A stretch of 35,047 bases of DNA, taken from the NCBI GenBank assembly GCA_949290765.1, contig CASETG010000091.1:1-35047 (forward strand). Direction: 5' to 3'. This document shows, piece after piece, positions 27,429-35,047 of the stretch. The translations under genes and the position numbers were made by a program. The DNA comes from Oxalobacter formigenes. Lineage in GTDB: Bacteria > Pseudomonadota > Gammaproteobacteria > Burkholderiales > Burkholderiaceae_D. Numbering within the stretch: the stretch's first letter is position 1; every line of letters starts with the position of its first letter. The notes beneath the pieces were generated by a model. That model searched no databases, was not told the origin of the DNA, and saw nothing but the letters and a program-made list of their open reading frames with translations.

Positions 27429-29453
27429 ATGAATAAACTGGAACGTCTCGGCATTCGTACGGATATGGAACTCGCGCTCCATTTGCCGTCGCGCTATGAA
27501 GATGAAACGACACTGACGCGTATTTCGGATGCCCTGTTCCGTTGCGAGGGCACTGTCCAGATCGAGGGGCAGATCGTTGCATCGGATGTGCAATACAGAC
27601 CGAAACGCCAGCTGGTCGTGTCGGTCTCGGACGGAACCGGAGTGATGCATTTGCGTTTCCTGCATTTTTATCCGAGCCAGCTCAAACAGTTTGCCCAAGG
27701 GAAGCGGATTCGCGCCAGAGGCGAGTTGAGGCAGGGATATGGCGGTACCGGGATGGTGCATCCCGCTTGCCGTGTCGTCGGGGAAGACACGCCGTTGCCC
27801 ACGGCGCTTACGCCCGTCTATCCGACCTGTGCGGGTGTATCGCAACAGTATTTGCGCAAGGCAATCTCTGCCGCGCTAGGCAGGCTGGATATGACTGATA
27901 CCTTGCCGCCGTCATGGCTGGACGAGCTGGATTTGCCGGCATTCGGCGCGGCCTTGCGCTATTTGCACAATCCGCCGGCAGATGCCGATGAAACGGCATT
28001 GCTGGAACGCACGCATCCTGCATGGCGGCGCATGAAATTCGACGAATTGCTGGCACAACAGCTCTCGATGCGTCGGGCCCAGCGTGCAAGACGCCGCCTG
28101 AAGGCTCATGCATTCGGTGCAACCGGGCATTTCACCGGACAATTCATGCAGATGTTGCCGTTTGCCTTGACAAAGGCGCAGTTGAAAGTGGTATCGGAAA
28201 TCCGGCATGATCTGGGGCGCGCTTATCCGATGCAGCGTCTGCTTCAGGGGGATGTGGGCAGTGGCAAGACGGTCGTTGCGGCCATGGCGGCCTTGCAGGC
28301 CATCGATAACGGTTTTCAGGTCGCCATGATGGCGCCGACGGAAATTCTGGCGGAACAGCATTTCCGGCGCTTGTCGGACTGGCTGACGCCATTGGGCGTG
28401 CCCGTAGTCTGGATAAGCGGCAGCATGAAAAAGAAAGCGCGCGAGCAAACCGTATCCATGATACAAACGGGAGAGGCTTCTCTTGTAATCGGGACGCATG
28501 CGCTGATTCAGGATGCAGTACAGTTCGCATGTCTGGGACTGGTAATCGTCGACGAACAACACCGTTTCGGTGTCGGGCAGCGGCTTGTCCTGCGAAACAA
28601 GGGAGAATCGCAAACGATGTTGCCTCATCAGCTGATGATGAGTGCCACACCGATTCCGAGAACGCTGGCCATGACGTTTTATGCCGACCTGGATGTGTCC
28701 GTGATCGATGAATTGCCGCCCGGACGCAAACCGGTCGTCACACGGCTGGTCAGTCAGGAAAGAAGAGAGGAAGTGATCGGGCGGATTCAGGCGGCTGCGA
28801 TGCAGGGACGGCAGGTTTACTGGGTGTGTCCGCTGATTGAGGAATCGGAAAGTCTCCAGCTGCAAACGGCGATCGATACGCATGCCGTCCTGAGCGAAGC
28901 ATTGCAGGGCTTGTCTGTCGGACTGGTGCATGGCCGGATGAAACCGGATGAAAAACAGCATGTCATGGCGGCGTTTCAGGAAGGTCGTATCGATGTGCTT
29001 GTCGCCACGACCGTAATCGAGGTGGGCGTGGATGTGCCCAACGCTTCCCTGATGGTCATCGAGCATGCCGAACGTTTCGGTCTGTCGCAGCTGCATCAGT
29101 TAAGAGGGCGTGTCGGAAGGGGGCAGGCCGAAAGCGTGTGTCTTTTGATGTATCAGAAACCGCTGGGCGATACGGCCCGACAGCGCTTGCTGACCATGCG
29201 TGAGACGAATGACGGATTTGCGATTGCACAGCGCGACCTTGAAATCCGCGGTCCCGGAGAATTTTTGGGCGCGCGTCAGTCGGGACAAGCCATGCTCAGA
29301 TTCGCCGATCTGGAAAAAGACCAGGATCTGATCGACAAGGCGGCGCACTGTGCGCAAGCGCTGCTGGAAGACAGGGTGGCGAATGCCGATACGATCATAT
29401 CGGCGCATTTGTCGCGGTGGCTGGACAATCGTGAGGAGTATCTGAATGTCTGA
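27429..29453 (+). CDS. recG: ATP-dependent DNA helicase RecG
   Basis: The 674-residue superfamily 2 helicase remodels stalled forks and Holliday junctions. It has an N-terminal wedge/OB region (LPSRYEDET, then VSDGTGVMHLRFLHFYPSQ), Walker A GDVGSGKT at 274-281, the DEQH box at 375-378, motif VI region HQLRGRVGRG and the C-terminal TRG motif region (GPGEFLGARQSG). It starts at NKLERLGIRTDMELALHLP, so it lacks the short N-terminal extension of E. coli RecG; a stop lies 14 codons upstream in frame. Confidence 0.96.
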   Translation: MNKLERLGIRTDMELALHLPSRYEDETTLTRISDALFRCEGTVQIEGQIVASDVQYRPKRQLVVSVSDGTGVMHLRFLHFYPSQLKQFAQGKRIRARGELRQGYGGTGMVHPACRVVGEDTPLPTALTPVYPTCAGVSQQYLRKAISAALGRLDMTDTLPPSWLDELDLPAFGAALRYLHNPPADADETALLERTHPAWRRMKFDELLAQQLSMRRAQRARRRLKAHAFGATGHFTGQFMQMLPFALTKAQLKVVSEIRHDLGRAYPMQRLLQGDVGSGKTVVAAMAALQAIDNGFQVAMMAPTEILAEQHFRRLSDWLTPLGVPVVWISGSMKKKAREQTVSMIQTGEASLVIGTHALIQDAVQFACLGLVIVDEQHRFGVGQRLVLRNKGESQTMLPHQLMMSATPIPRTLAMTFYADLDVSVIDELPPGRKPVVTRLVSQERREEVIGRIQAAAMQGRQVYWVCPLIEESESLQLQTAIDTHAVLSEALQGLSVGLVHGRMKPDEKQHVMAAFQEGRIDVLVATTVIEVGVDVPNASLMVIEHAERFGLSQLHQLRGRVGRGQAESVCLLMYQKPLGDTARQRLLTMRETNDGFAIAQRDLEIRGPGEFLGARQSGQAMLRFADLEKDQDLIDKAAHCAQALLEDRVANADTIISAHLSRWLDNREEYLNV

Positions 29454-29463
29454 AACGGTTTTT

Positions 29464-29471
29464 AAAGGAGG
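29464..29471 (+). promoter_or_regulatory. Shine-Dalgarno site deciding the ubiA start
   Basis: AAAGGAGG lies nine bases before GTG 29481 and is the strongest ribosome site in the region. It favours the GTG start over the in-frame ATG at 29502, which has a weaker GGAAG site. Confidence 0.6.
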
Positions 29472-29480
29472 AAATAGCAG

Positions 29481-30356
29481 GTGATACAGGCAGGAAGAGT
29501 CATGACACGCTTGCAGCTTTACTGGCAGCTGGTGCGGATGGACAAGCCTATCGGCATTTTGTTGCTACTGTGGCCGACATTATGCGCCCTGTGGATTGCG
29601 GCGAAAGGAAAACCGTCTGTATCGCTGGTACTGGTTTTCACGTTGGGAACGGTGCTGATGCGTTCAGCCGGATGCGCTATCAACGATTTCGCCGATCGTG
29701 ATATCGACCGGTATGTCAAAAGAACCGTCATGCGGCCGCTGACGTCGGGGAAGATAAGACCTGCGGAAGCGATCTGGGTCGCCGTTGCGTTGTCGGCAGT
29801 GTCGTTTTTGCTGGTATTGTTCCTGAACAATCTGACGATCGGACTGTCGTTCGTCGCGCTTTTCGTTGCGGCGACCTATCCGTGGTTCAAACGGTTTTTC
29901 GCATTGCCGCAGGCCTATCTCGGTATCGCCTTCGGATTCGGAATTCCGATGGCATTCGCTGCCGTTCAAAATACCTTGCCGTTGAATGCATGGCTTTTGT
30001 TGTTGGGCAATGTATTCTGGTCGCTGGCATACGATACTGAATATGCCATGGTCGATCGCGATGACGATCTGAAAATCGGTATTTGTACCTCGGCCATTAC
30101 GTTCGGGCGGTTCGATGTGGTGGCGGTGATGGGCTGTTATGCAGCGATGCTGTCGATACAGCTGTATGTCGGCTTGCGGGAAAATCTGGGCGGGTGGTTT
30201 CTGGCAGGATGGGTCTGCGCGCTTTGCTGTGTCTGGCATCATTACCGGTTGATTCGTGACCGTGATCGAGAGGGCTGTTTCCGTGCGTTTCTGCATAACA
30301 ACTGGCTGGGCGCTTTCCTGTTCGCCGGCATTGTGCTGGACTACGCATTGCGGTAA
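29481..30356 (+). CDS. ubiA: 4-hydroxybenzoate polyprenyltransferase
   Basis: The 291-residue membrane enzyme attaches the prenyl tail to 4-hydroxybenzoate in ubiquinone synthesis. Both Mg-diphosphate motifs are present: NDFADRDID (68-76) and [12 protein letters not shown] (185-196). About eight hydrophobic helices surround them. The GTG start is used with the strong ribosome site; the ATG seven codons later is an alternative. It follows recG by 27 bases and may be co-transcribed. A ubiquinone pathway fits an organism with at least some respiratory capacity. Confidence 0.94.
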   Translation: MIQAGRVMTRLQLYWQLVRMDKPIGILLLLWPTLCALWIAAKGKPSVSLVLVFTLGTVLMRSAGCAINDFADRDIDRYVKRTVMRPLTSGKIRPAEAIWVAVALSAVSFLLVLFLNNLTIGLSFVALFVAATYPWFKRFFALPQAYLGIAFGFGIPMAFAAVQNTLPLNAWLLLLGNVFWSLAYDTEYAMVDRDDDLKIGICTSAITFGRFDVVAVMGCYAAMLSIQLYVGLRENLGGWFLAGWVCALCCVWHHYRLIRDRDREGCFRAFLHNNWLGAFLFAGIVLDYALR

Positions 30357-30468
30357 GGTTATTCTATAAGAAGGCCATGAAAGTTCTGGCGATAGCAATG
30401 CTTGTCTGTTAAATTGTTTATGACTGAAAAATGGCTTTTCATTCAACGTTGACAGGAAGGAAAAGAAT

Positions 30469-30792
30469 ATGGAAATTCTGGAAAATGCCGGACAGGCCGG
30501 CAACAAGATCATGGGCAGTCTGAAATCGATTATCAGCGATGCAGAAAAAGTGCTGGAAAACAGCACCCAGCACGGAAGTGAAAGCTATCAGAATGCCAAG
30601 AGAAAACTGGAATCGACGATTACCGATGCCAAGTTCGTACTTCGCGAACTGGAAGAAGTCGTGGTCAACAAGGCAAAGGATGCAGCTGTCTGCACGGCGG
30701 AATTCGCCAAGGAACATCCCTGGAAAGCCGTTGGTGCCGTTGCCGCTGTGGGCGTACTGCTTGGCATCCTGATCGCCCGCTCCAAGAAATAA
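30469..30792 (+). CDS. DUF883 family protein (ElaB/YqjD-like)
   Basis: The 107-residue protein has a long amphipathic helical region (residues 1-80) and one C-terminal membrane helix (about 84-104) ending in ARSKK. This is the layout of ElaB/YqjD proteins, which are tail-anchored in the inner membrane and can bind ribosomes in stationary phase. It opens a three-gene set with YqjE- and YqjK-like genes, as in E. coli yqjDEK. A GGAAGG ribosome site precedes it. Confidence 0.9.
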   Translation: MEILENAGQAGNKIMGSLKSIISDAEKVLENSTQHGSESYQNAKRKLESTITDAKFVLRELEEVVVNKAKDAAVCTAEFAKEHPWKAVGAVAAVGVLLGILIARSKK

Positions 30793-30805
30793 GCACGATA
30801 CAGAT

Positions 30806-31171
30806 ATGGCGGTGGTCGATAACCTGGCTAAGGTGGCAGGCACGTTGCTTGCCATCGTGAAAACCCGTTGCGAGCTGATGGCCATCGAGCTGGAAGAAGA
30901 ATGGCTCAGGCTTCTGACATATCTGTTATTGTCCCTGATCGCGCTGTTTTGTCTGGGATTGACGGTGCTGCTGGCAGTCGTTCTGGTACTCGTTCTTTGC
31001 TGGGATACCTGCCGTATTCAGGCTATTGTCGGCATGATGGTGCTTTTCGGCGTCATAACCTGTGCGATCTGGATCGGCGTCCGGCGCAGTTTCAGCAAAA
31101 AACCGAAACTGCTCGAACTGACACGACAGGAAATCGCCAGGGATATCGATCGCCTGACACCATCCGTATGA
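30806..31171 (+). CDS. YqjE-like inner-membrane protein (phage-holin-like family)
   Basis: The 121-residue protein has two closely spaced membrane helices (about residues 36-60 and 68-90) between a cytoplasmic N-terminal helix (ELMAIELEEEWLRLL) and a basic tail (RRSFSKKPKLLELTRQEI). This is the pattern of the YqjE/DUF1469 family. Its function is unknown. It lies 14 bases after the DUF883 gene. Confidence 0.85.
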   Translation: MAVVDNLAKVAGTLLAIVKTRCELMAIELEEEWLRLLTYLLLSLIALFCLGLTVLLAVVLVLVLCWDTCRIQAIVGMMVLFGVITCAIWIGVRRSFSKKPKLLELTRQEIARDIDRLTPSV

Positions 31172-31192
31172 CAGTCATTTTCCGTTACCGTT

Positions 31193-31519
31193 ATGGCCAA
31201 AGCGACCAAAAACCTGACACAGCGCAAAGCGGAACTGCTCATACAAAGCACCCTGCTCCGTGAAAAACTGGCTGTCGAAACATTGTCCATGATGCAAATG
31301 CCCGATGTGGTGAGCAAGGGGCTGAATCTGTGGAACAACCTGAGCAGGTTTGGAAAACGACCAATACTGATCGGCGCGCTGGGTCTGTTTCTGCTGGCCG
31401 TCAAGCCACGGCGTCTGTTGTCGTGGCTGTTGTCGGCGACAGTGCTTTTCAAGACATGGCGGCGTTTCGGGCCGTTCATCGTGCCGCTTGTCCGCTATCT
31501 GACGAAACGTCCTCAATAA
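31193..31519 (+). CDS. YqjK-like protein
   Basis: The 108-residue protein has an N-terminal basic helix (KATKNLTQRKAELLIQSTLLREKL), a hydrophobic segment (about residues 60-87) and a basic C-terminus. These features and its position after YqjD/YqjE-like genes suggest the YqjK family. Similarity at sequence level is weak, so the name rests mostly on context. Function is unknown. Confidence 0.7.
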   Translation: MAKATKNLTQRKAELLIQSTLLREKLAVETLSMMQMPDVVSKGLNLWNNLSRFGKRPILIGALGLFLLAVKPRRLLSWLLSATVLFKTWRRFGPFIVPLVRYLTKRPQ

Positions 31520-31523
31520 GCCG

Positions 31524-31559
31524 GGCAAAATCCTTTGCCATGGGGGTTTCTGATACCCC
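31524..31559. terminator. Tandem hairpins between convergent YqjK-like and yggS genes
   Basis: Two small hairpins fill the 40-base gap: GGCAAA/TTTGCC (31524-31539) and GGGGT/ACCCC (31543-31559). Neither has a clear U-tract, so their role in ending the two convergent transcripts is tentative. Confidence 0.35.
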
Positions 31560-32270
31560 TCATCGTTTTTCGGGATAATGTCGCTGGCCGAAAATGGCCG
31601 TGCCGATGCGTACGGTCGTCGCACCTTCCTGTACTGCGGCTTCCATGTCGTCCGACATCCCCATCGACAGGGTATCCAGATCATATCCAGCCCGTTTCAA
31701 TTGCTCAAAGAGCATTTTCATGGCATTGAACGGTTGCCGCTGTTTTTCCGGGTCGGATTGCGGTTCCGGAATCGCCATCAGCCCCCGCAGTTTCAGGCGA
31801 GGCATGCCGGAAACTGCCCTGACCAGAGCCGCCAGCTCTTCAGGGCGGACGCCGCTTTTGCTGTCTTCTCCGCTGATATTGACCTGAAGACAGATATTCA
31901 GCGGCGGCAGGTCATCGGGACGCTGTTCGGAAAGCCGTCTGGCTATCCGTTCACGATCCACGGAATGCACCCAGTCGAAATGTTCGGCGATGGCGCGGGT
32001 CTTGTTGCTCTGTATCGGGCCGATGAAATGCCATTCCAGTTTCAAATCCGGTCGTTCCTGACGAATCGCCAGAATCTTGCGAACCGCTTCCTGTTCATAG
32101 TTTTCGCCGAATGCAGATTGTCCCGCTTCGGCGGCCTCGAGAATGGCGGAAACGGGTTGTGTTTTGGATACCGCCAGCAAGTTGACGGATGACGGATCAC
32201 GCTGCGCCTGTCGCGCGGCCTGGGAAACACGTGTCCGGACGGACTGCAAGTGCTCGGTAATGGCGGACAT
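31560..32270 (-). CDS. yggS: YggS family pyridoxal phosphate homeostasis protein
   Basis: The 236-residue PLP-binding protein has a fold-type III barrel and no known catalytic activity; it buffers cellular PLP. The PLP lysine is in LLAVSKTQ, and the conserved HFIGPIQSNK, VHSVDRE and GMSDDMEAAV motifs are present. It is often next to proC and yggT; here yggT and yggU lie about 2 kb away. It is divergent from the PP0621-type gene. Confidence 0.94.
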   Translation of the reverse strand: MSAITEHLQSVRTRVSQAARQAQRDPSSVNLLAVSKTQPVSAILEAAEAGQSAFGENYEQEAVRKILAIRQERPDLKLEWHFIGPIQSNKTRAIAEHFDWVHSVDRERIARRLSEQRPDDLPPLNICLQVNISGEDSKSGVRPEELAALVRAVSGMPRLKLRGLMAIPEPQSDPEKQRQPFNAMKMLFEQLKRAGYDLDTLSMGMSDDMEAAVQEGATTVRIGTAIFGQRHYPEKR

Positions 32271-32350
32271 GATGAATAAAACTTGAATAAACTGATTGAT
32301 GGCCTAATATATTTCCTGTTCATTATATGACGAATGGTTTGCGCAGAGCC

Positions 32351-32359
32351 TGATAAAAT
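32351..32359 (+). promoter_or_regulatory. Extended -10 promoter of the PP0621-type gene
   Basis: TGATAAAAT fits the extended -10 pattern TGnTAtAAT with one mismatch, about 50 bases before the gene. No clear -35 box is seen, as is usual for extended -10 promoters. Confidence 0.4.
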
Positions 32360-32407
32360 GATGCGTACAGTCCTGATGAGGGCTGCCCCGAAGTCGGACA
32401 GGAGAAA

Positions 32408-32725
32408 ATGATGGCTTGGATGTGGTTGCTGGTGCTGGTTCTGGTGATTGTGGCGATAGTCGTGAAATTGCGGCGGAGCTCACGAATTTTCATTATCCGG
32501 CATAATCCGTTTGAATCGGCGCGGCAAGAACAGTCACAGTCGGAGATTCCACAATCGCCGTTTTCGCAGGAAAACCGGTATTCGTCGGGCGAAGTCGAGC
32601 ACATGGTCTGTTGCGAATATTGCGAGTTGTATGTCCCCGTATCCGAAGCCGTGGAGCGTTCAGGAAAAATCTTCTGTTGCCGTGAGCATGGTGTCGCCTA
32701 TTTTTCGGAAAAACGTTCGTCCTGA
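32408..32725 (+). CDS. PP0621 family zinc-ribbon membrane protein
   Basis: The 105-residue protein has an N-terminal membrane helix (residues 3-21), a polar linker, and a C-terminal metal-binding motif C-E-Y-C-ELYVPVSEAV followed by FCCREH. This is the small PP0621-type family of unknown function found in beta- and gammaproteobacteria. An AGGAG site precedes two adjacent ATG codons; the second (32411) is better spaced. Its last 66 bases overlap the 3' end of the convergent acetyltransferase gene, including the second half of the metal site. Confidence 0.85.
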   Translation: MMAWMWLLVLVLVIVAIVVKLRRSSRIFIIRHNPFESARQEQSQSEIPQSPFSQENRYSSGEVEHMVCCEYCELYVPVSEAVERSGKIFCCREHGVAYFSEKRSS

Positions 32726-33253
32726 ACCGGCAGGCGTCCAGTCCTGTTTGCGGATGCGATAGACAAGATGGGGCATGGTGTATCCTGCGTAATATCGGAT
32801 ATCGGTCCCGACCATGGTCATGCCGTTTCGGACAGCCACGTTTTGCGAGGCGATGTTGTTGTCCCGAATGATGGAATATACTTCCGTCGACCCAAGTCGG
32901 CAAAAGGCATAATCCCTGCATGCAGAGGCCGCTTCGGTCGCATATCCATGATGCCAGTAGCGGTGGTTGAACAGGTAACCGATTTCATGAACCTGCCGGT
33001 TTCGCCAGGGTTGCAGTGTGATGCCGGCCTGACCGATCAGTTTTCCGTTTTGTTTGAGGACAACGGCCCATAAACCGAAACCGTTTTCGCGATAACGTTG
33101 CAGTTGCCGGTTCAGCCAGTGCAAGACTTCTTCATCTGAAAAAGCATGCTCGTAGGCGTACATGACCTTTTCGTCCTGAAGGATAGCGCACAGACCTGCA
33201 TAGTCGTTTGACGTCAGCGTTCTCAGGAAAAGGCGTTCGGTTTCCAGAATCAT
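32660..33253 (-). CDS. GNAT family N-acetyltransferase
   Basis: The 197-residue protein is of the RimJ/RimL-like GNAT type. It starts LETERLFLRTLTSNDY, has the GLWAVVLKQNGKLIGQAGI strand pair, the acetyl-CoA loop HHGYATEAA, and NIASQNVAVRNGM, all usual for this branch. The acceptor is unknown. The conserved domain ends near VYRI; about 25 further residues form an extension encoded antisense to the end of the PP0621-type gene. It is divergent from ampD across 50 bases. Confidence 0.88.
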   Translation of the reverse strand: MILETERLFLRTLTSNDYAGLCAILQDEKVMYAYEHAFSDEEVLHWLNRQLQRYRENGFGLWAVVLKQNGKLIGQAGITLQPWRNRQVHEIGYLFNHRYWHHGYATEAASACRDYAFCRLGSTEVYSIIRDNNIASQNVAVRNGMTMVGTDIRYYAGYTMPHLVYRIRKQDWTPAGSGRTFFRKIGDTMLTATEDFS

Positions 33254-33303
33254 TTGAAAAACAGACAGGTTTCAACACAGTAAAATTCTTCAGTTATATT
33301 GCC

Positions 33304-33906
33304 ATGAATATCGACAAGGACGGATGGTGTGCGGATGCGGTTCGCATGATGTCGCCGAACCAGAACGATCGGCCGGACGGTCAGGCGATCGATTTGCTGG
33401 TCATTCACAATATCAGTTTGCCACCCGGGGAATTCGGCGGTCCTTTCATCGAGGATTTGTTTCTGAACAGGCTCGATTGCGATAGTCATCCCTTTTTCGA
33501 CCAGTTGCGTTCGTTGCACGTGTCATCCCATTTCCTGATACGGCGTGACGGAGCGTTGCTCCAGTTCGTGTCGGCCGACAAACGGGCCTGGCATGCCGGC
33601 GTGTCCGATTTTTGCGGACGGACGGGATGCAACGATTTTTCCATCGGTGTCGAAATCGAGGGGACAGATTACGAGCCGTTCATGCCGGAACAATATGATA
33701 CGCTGGTTTCCCTGACGGAAGCATTGTGTCGTCATTATCCGATTCGGGCGGTTACCGGACATCAGCATATCGCTCCTGAACGGAAAACCGATCCGGGACC
33801 GTTTTTCGACTGGACGTACTATCGCAAGAGACTGGAGTCTGCAGGTGTGTTTTCAGCGGAAAAACCACTGGATTTCTGGTTCCGGCAGGAAGCCAGTCAG
33901 TTCTGA
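33304..33906 (+). CDS. ampD: 1,6-anhydro-N-acetylmuramyl-L-alanine amidase
   Basis: The 200-residue cytosolic zinc amidase recycles cell-wall anhydromuropeptides. The zinc ligands His35, His153 and Asp163 and catalytic Glu117 and Lys161 match E. coli AmpD residues 34, 154, 164, 116 and 162. The start at 33304 gives the normal length; the frame is open back to 33208, inside the divergent acetyltransferase gene. In many bacteria AmpD activity also sets beta-lactamase induction, but no ampR or ampC is seen here. Confidence 0.95.
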   Translation: MNIDKDGWCADAVRMMSPNQNDRPDGQAIDLLVIHNISLPPGEFGGPFIEDLFLNRLDCDSHPFFDQLRSLHVSSHFLIRRDGALLQFVSADKRAWHAGVSDFCGRTGCNDFSIGVEIEGTDYEPFMPEQYDTLVSLTEALCRHYPIRAVTGHQHIAPERKTDPGPFFDWTYYRKRLESAGVFSAEKPLDFWFRQEASQF

Positions 33907-34193
33907 AGCAGTCGCTCGATATCTTCCAACGTCACGTCAGCCGTGATTTCCAGCAATTTTCGCCGGTTGGTCTGTCCATGCGTGATCGTGACCTGCTTGC
34001 GTGGTATCTGCAATTTTTTCGCCAGAAACTGTACAAGTGCATCATTGGCTTTCCCGTCGACGGGTGGCGCCTGCAACTTGATACGCAATGTATCGCCGTC
34101 ACCGGATACGATTTCCGATTTGCGGGCGTTCGGACTGACCTGCACGGCAATACGGATACCTGCTTTCGTTCGGGATAGCCAGAGCGCACTCAT
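33897..34193 (-). CDS. yggU: YggU family DUF167 protein
   Basis: The 98-residue protein matches DUF167: RTKAGIRIAVQVSPNARKSEIV, then LKIQLQAPPVDGKAND-like RIKLQAPPVDGKANDALVQF and the terminal VTITHGQTNRRK. Function is unknown. Its start overlaps the yggT stop by four bases, and its end overlaps the ampD end by ten bases. Confidence 0.93.
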   Translation of the reverse strand: MSALWLSRTKAGIRIAVQVSPNARKSEIVSGDGDTLRIKLQAPPVDGKANDALVQFLAKKLQIPRKQVTITHGQTNRRKLLEITADVTLEDIERLLQN

Positions 34194-34735
34194 ATGAGAT
34201 TCGACAGAATGAGACTGGTCGCCATTCGTGAGATGAATTGCAACAGGAAAAATACAACCAGTGCGGAAAAATCGAATCCGCCCAGCGTCGGGAGAATGCG
34301 TCTGACCGGTTGCAGCAGGGGGCGATTCATGTCACGGACGAAGCCGGCGACAGGATTGTACGGATTGATCCAGCTGAAAATGACCTCGATGAACAGCAAT
34401 GCCATGAATCCGTAAACAATCCAGTTCAGCAAGGACAAAGCCGTCAGAAAGAGGATGATGCGCGGCGAAAAGAAATTGATGAGCCAGGTATCGAACAGGG
34501 CCGAGACAATCGCCATCAGGACGGCGGCAACGAGGGTGGACCAGTCGTAACCGCCCCATCCCGGTATGGATTTGCGAAGCGGCTTGACGAACCAGTCGGT
34601 TATCCGCAGCAACAGTTGTGCAAATTGCATGGGTGGCCTTGCACGGGTGAGCTGTATCCAGAAACGGAGCAGAAATGCGCCGCCCAGTATGGTAGTGGCG
34701 GCATCGGCTATCATTTTCAAAAGGCTGTACAACAA
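34190..34735 (-). CDS. yggT: YggT family membrane protein
   Basis: The 181-residue protein consists of two YGGT repeats, each with a pair of membrane helices (LLRFWIQLTRARPPMQFAQ in the first, FSWINPYNPVAGFVRDMNRP in the second). Family members have been linked to osmotic stress and cell morphology, but the mechanism is unknown. The start is TTG at 34735, chosen because of the AAGGAG site seven bases upstream; the first ATG would remove seven residues. It is coupled to yggU. Confidence 0.92.
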   Translation of the reverse strand: MLYSLLKMIADAATTILGGAFLLRFWIQLTRARPPMQFAQLLLRITDWFVKPLRKSIPGWGGYDWSTLVAAVLMAIVSALFDTWLINFFSPRIILFLTALSLLNWIVYGFMALLFIEVIFSWINPYNPVAGFVRDMNRPLLQPVRRILPTLGGFDFSALVVFFLLQFISRMATSLILSNLI

Positions 34736-34742
34736 ACGGTTT

Positions 34743-34748
34743 CTCCTT
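34743..34748 (-). promoter_or_regulatory. Ribosome site supporting the TTG start of yggT
   Basis: AAGGAG on the minus strand lies seven bases before TTG 34735. No equivalent precedes the later ATG at 34714. The remaining bases up to the terminator at 34915 show no gene and no convincing promoter. Confidence 0.6.
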
Positions 34749-34914
34749 GCGGCTTCGGATGGATAGCTGAGGCGGCGTCAAACGGTTTCCGACGATGTGG
34801 GCAGTTTGCGCCGATGATTGTGCGGGATATTGACAAATGGACAGATAGCGACGCTTTCGGCCGTTTTCCCGCTTTTTCCGAAGAAGGTATATTACTGACG
34901 TGGCGTCGAAAACA

Positions 34915-34940
34915 CAAACGCCCGCAGGAGCGGGCGTTTG
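34915..34940 (-). terminator. Intrinsic terminator of the gene at the right edge
   Basis: A perfect 11-base inverted repeat CAAACGCCCGC / GCGGGCGTTTG with loop AGGA is followed on the minus strand by TGTTTT. It lies 21 bases after the stop of the partial gene. Confidence 0.9.
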
Positions 34941-34961
34941 AAGAGACACAAAAGGAAGCGA

Positions 34962-35047
34962 TCAGGAACGGGAAAGCGCTTCTTCCGCGGCACTGACATG
35001 CTGGTTGGCATAGGACTGGTGAGCGGCAGCCTCCGCTTCGCCGACCT
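34962..35047 (-). CDS. Unidentified protein, C-terminal 27 residues
   Basis: A reading frame enters from the right edge and stops at 34962. The visible end is rich in Ala, Glu and Ser (SYANQHVSAAEEALSRS) and looks helical. It is followed by a strong terminator, which supports a real gene end. I do not recognise the product; proC, often upstream of yggT, does not end this way. Confidence 0.6.
   Translation of the reverse strand, partial: VGEAEAAAHQSYANQHVSAAEEALSRS

Noticed and set aside
27386-27436. Short leader frame (16 codons, MKYRATG...) overlapping the recG start
   Set aside because: It has no clear ribosome site and no conserved feature, and such short frames are common by chance.
27912-29096. 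394-codon minus-strand frame opposite recG
   Set aside because: Gln/His/Arg-rich shadow of recG; RecG motifs on the plus strand are complete.

Overview
The window is 35 kb of ordinary-looking chromosomal backbone from a Gram-negative bacterium. Gene content and order point to a betaproteobacterium of the Burkholderiales. The pointers are the ATP synthase order, a STAS-fused MlaE permease, the dacA-ybeD-lipB-lipA block, queA-tgt-yajC-secD-secF, ubiA next to a DUF883/YqjE/YqjK trio, and a PP0621-type protein. Base composition near 50% GC and the protein style fit Oxalobacteraceae, possibly Oxalobacter, but that genus call is inference. No tRNA, rRNA, CRISPR array, insertion sequence or prophage was seen. 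No gap between genes exceeds 300 bases.

Layout. Bases 1-2220, minus strand: start of the F1Fo ATP synthase operon (atpI-B-E-F-H, the last cut by the window edge) behind a strong sigma70-type promoter. 2335-4590, minus: a glyoxalase-II-like hydrolase, a SPOR protein and coaX. 4884-8973, plus: an MCE/Mla-type lipid transporter (permease, ATPase, MCE protein, lipoprotein) and an alpha/beta hydrolase. 9010-12136, plus: a penicillin-binding-protein-5-like protein, ybeD, lipB and lipA, closed by a bidirectional terminator. 12169-13755, minus: an orphan protein built from the two ends of a type IIG restriction-modification enzyme. 13904-16839, minus: dsbA, a SPOR protein and argS. 17027-20070, minus: an LTXXQ/Spy protein, a fumarylacetoacetase-family enzyme and icd, each with its own terminator. 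20133-27264, minus: secF, secD, yajC, tgt, queA and malQ. 27429-31519, plus: recG, ubiA and the DUF883/YqjE/YqjK membrane-stress trio. 31560-35047: yggS, a PP0621 protein, a GNAT acetyltransferase, ampD, yggU, yggT and the tail of one unidentified gene.

The most interesting observations are changes inside familiar genes. The protein at the canonical dacA position has lost all three catalytic motifs of the penicillin-binding-protein fold while keeping its full length, its C-terminal domain and its probable membrane anchor. The orphan type IIG-like protein retains an N-terminal nuclease-like region, with its E-x-K signature apparently reversed to K-x-E, and the target-recognition region, but has no methyltransferase domain. 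The isocitrate dehydrogenase keeps its catalytic residues but has changed three positions that read the NADP 2'-phosphate in the E. coli enzyme. Smaller items are a terminator-like hairpin abutting the queA start, direct repeats between malQ and recG, and a changed glycine motif in the ATP synthase c subunit.
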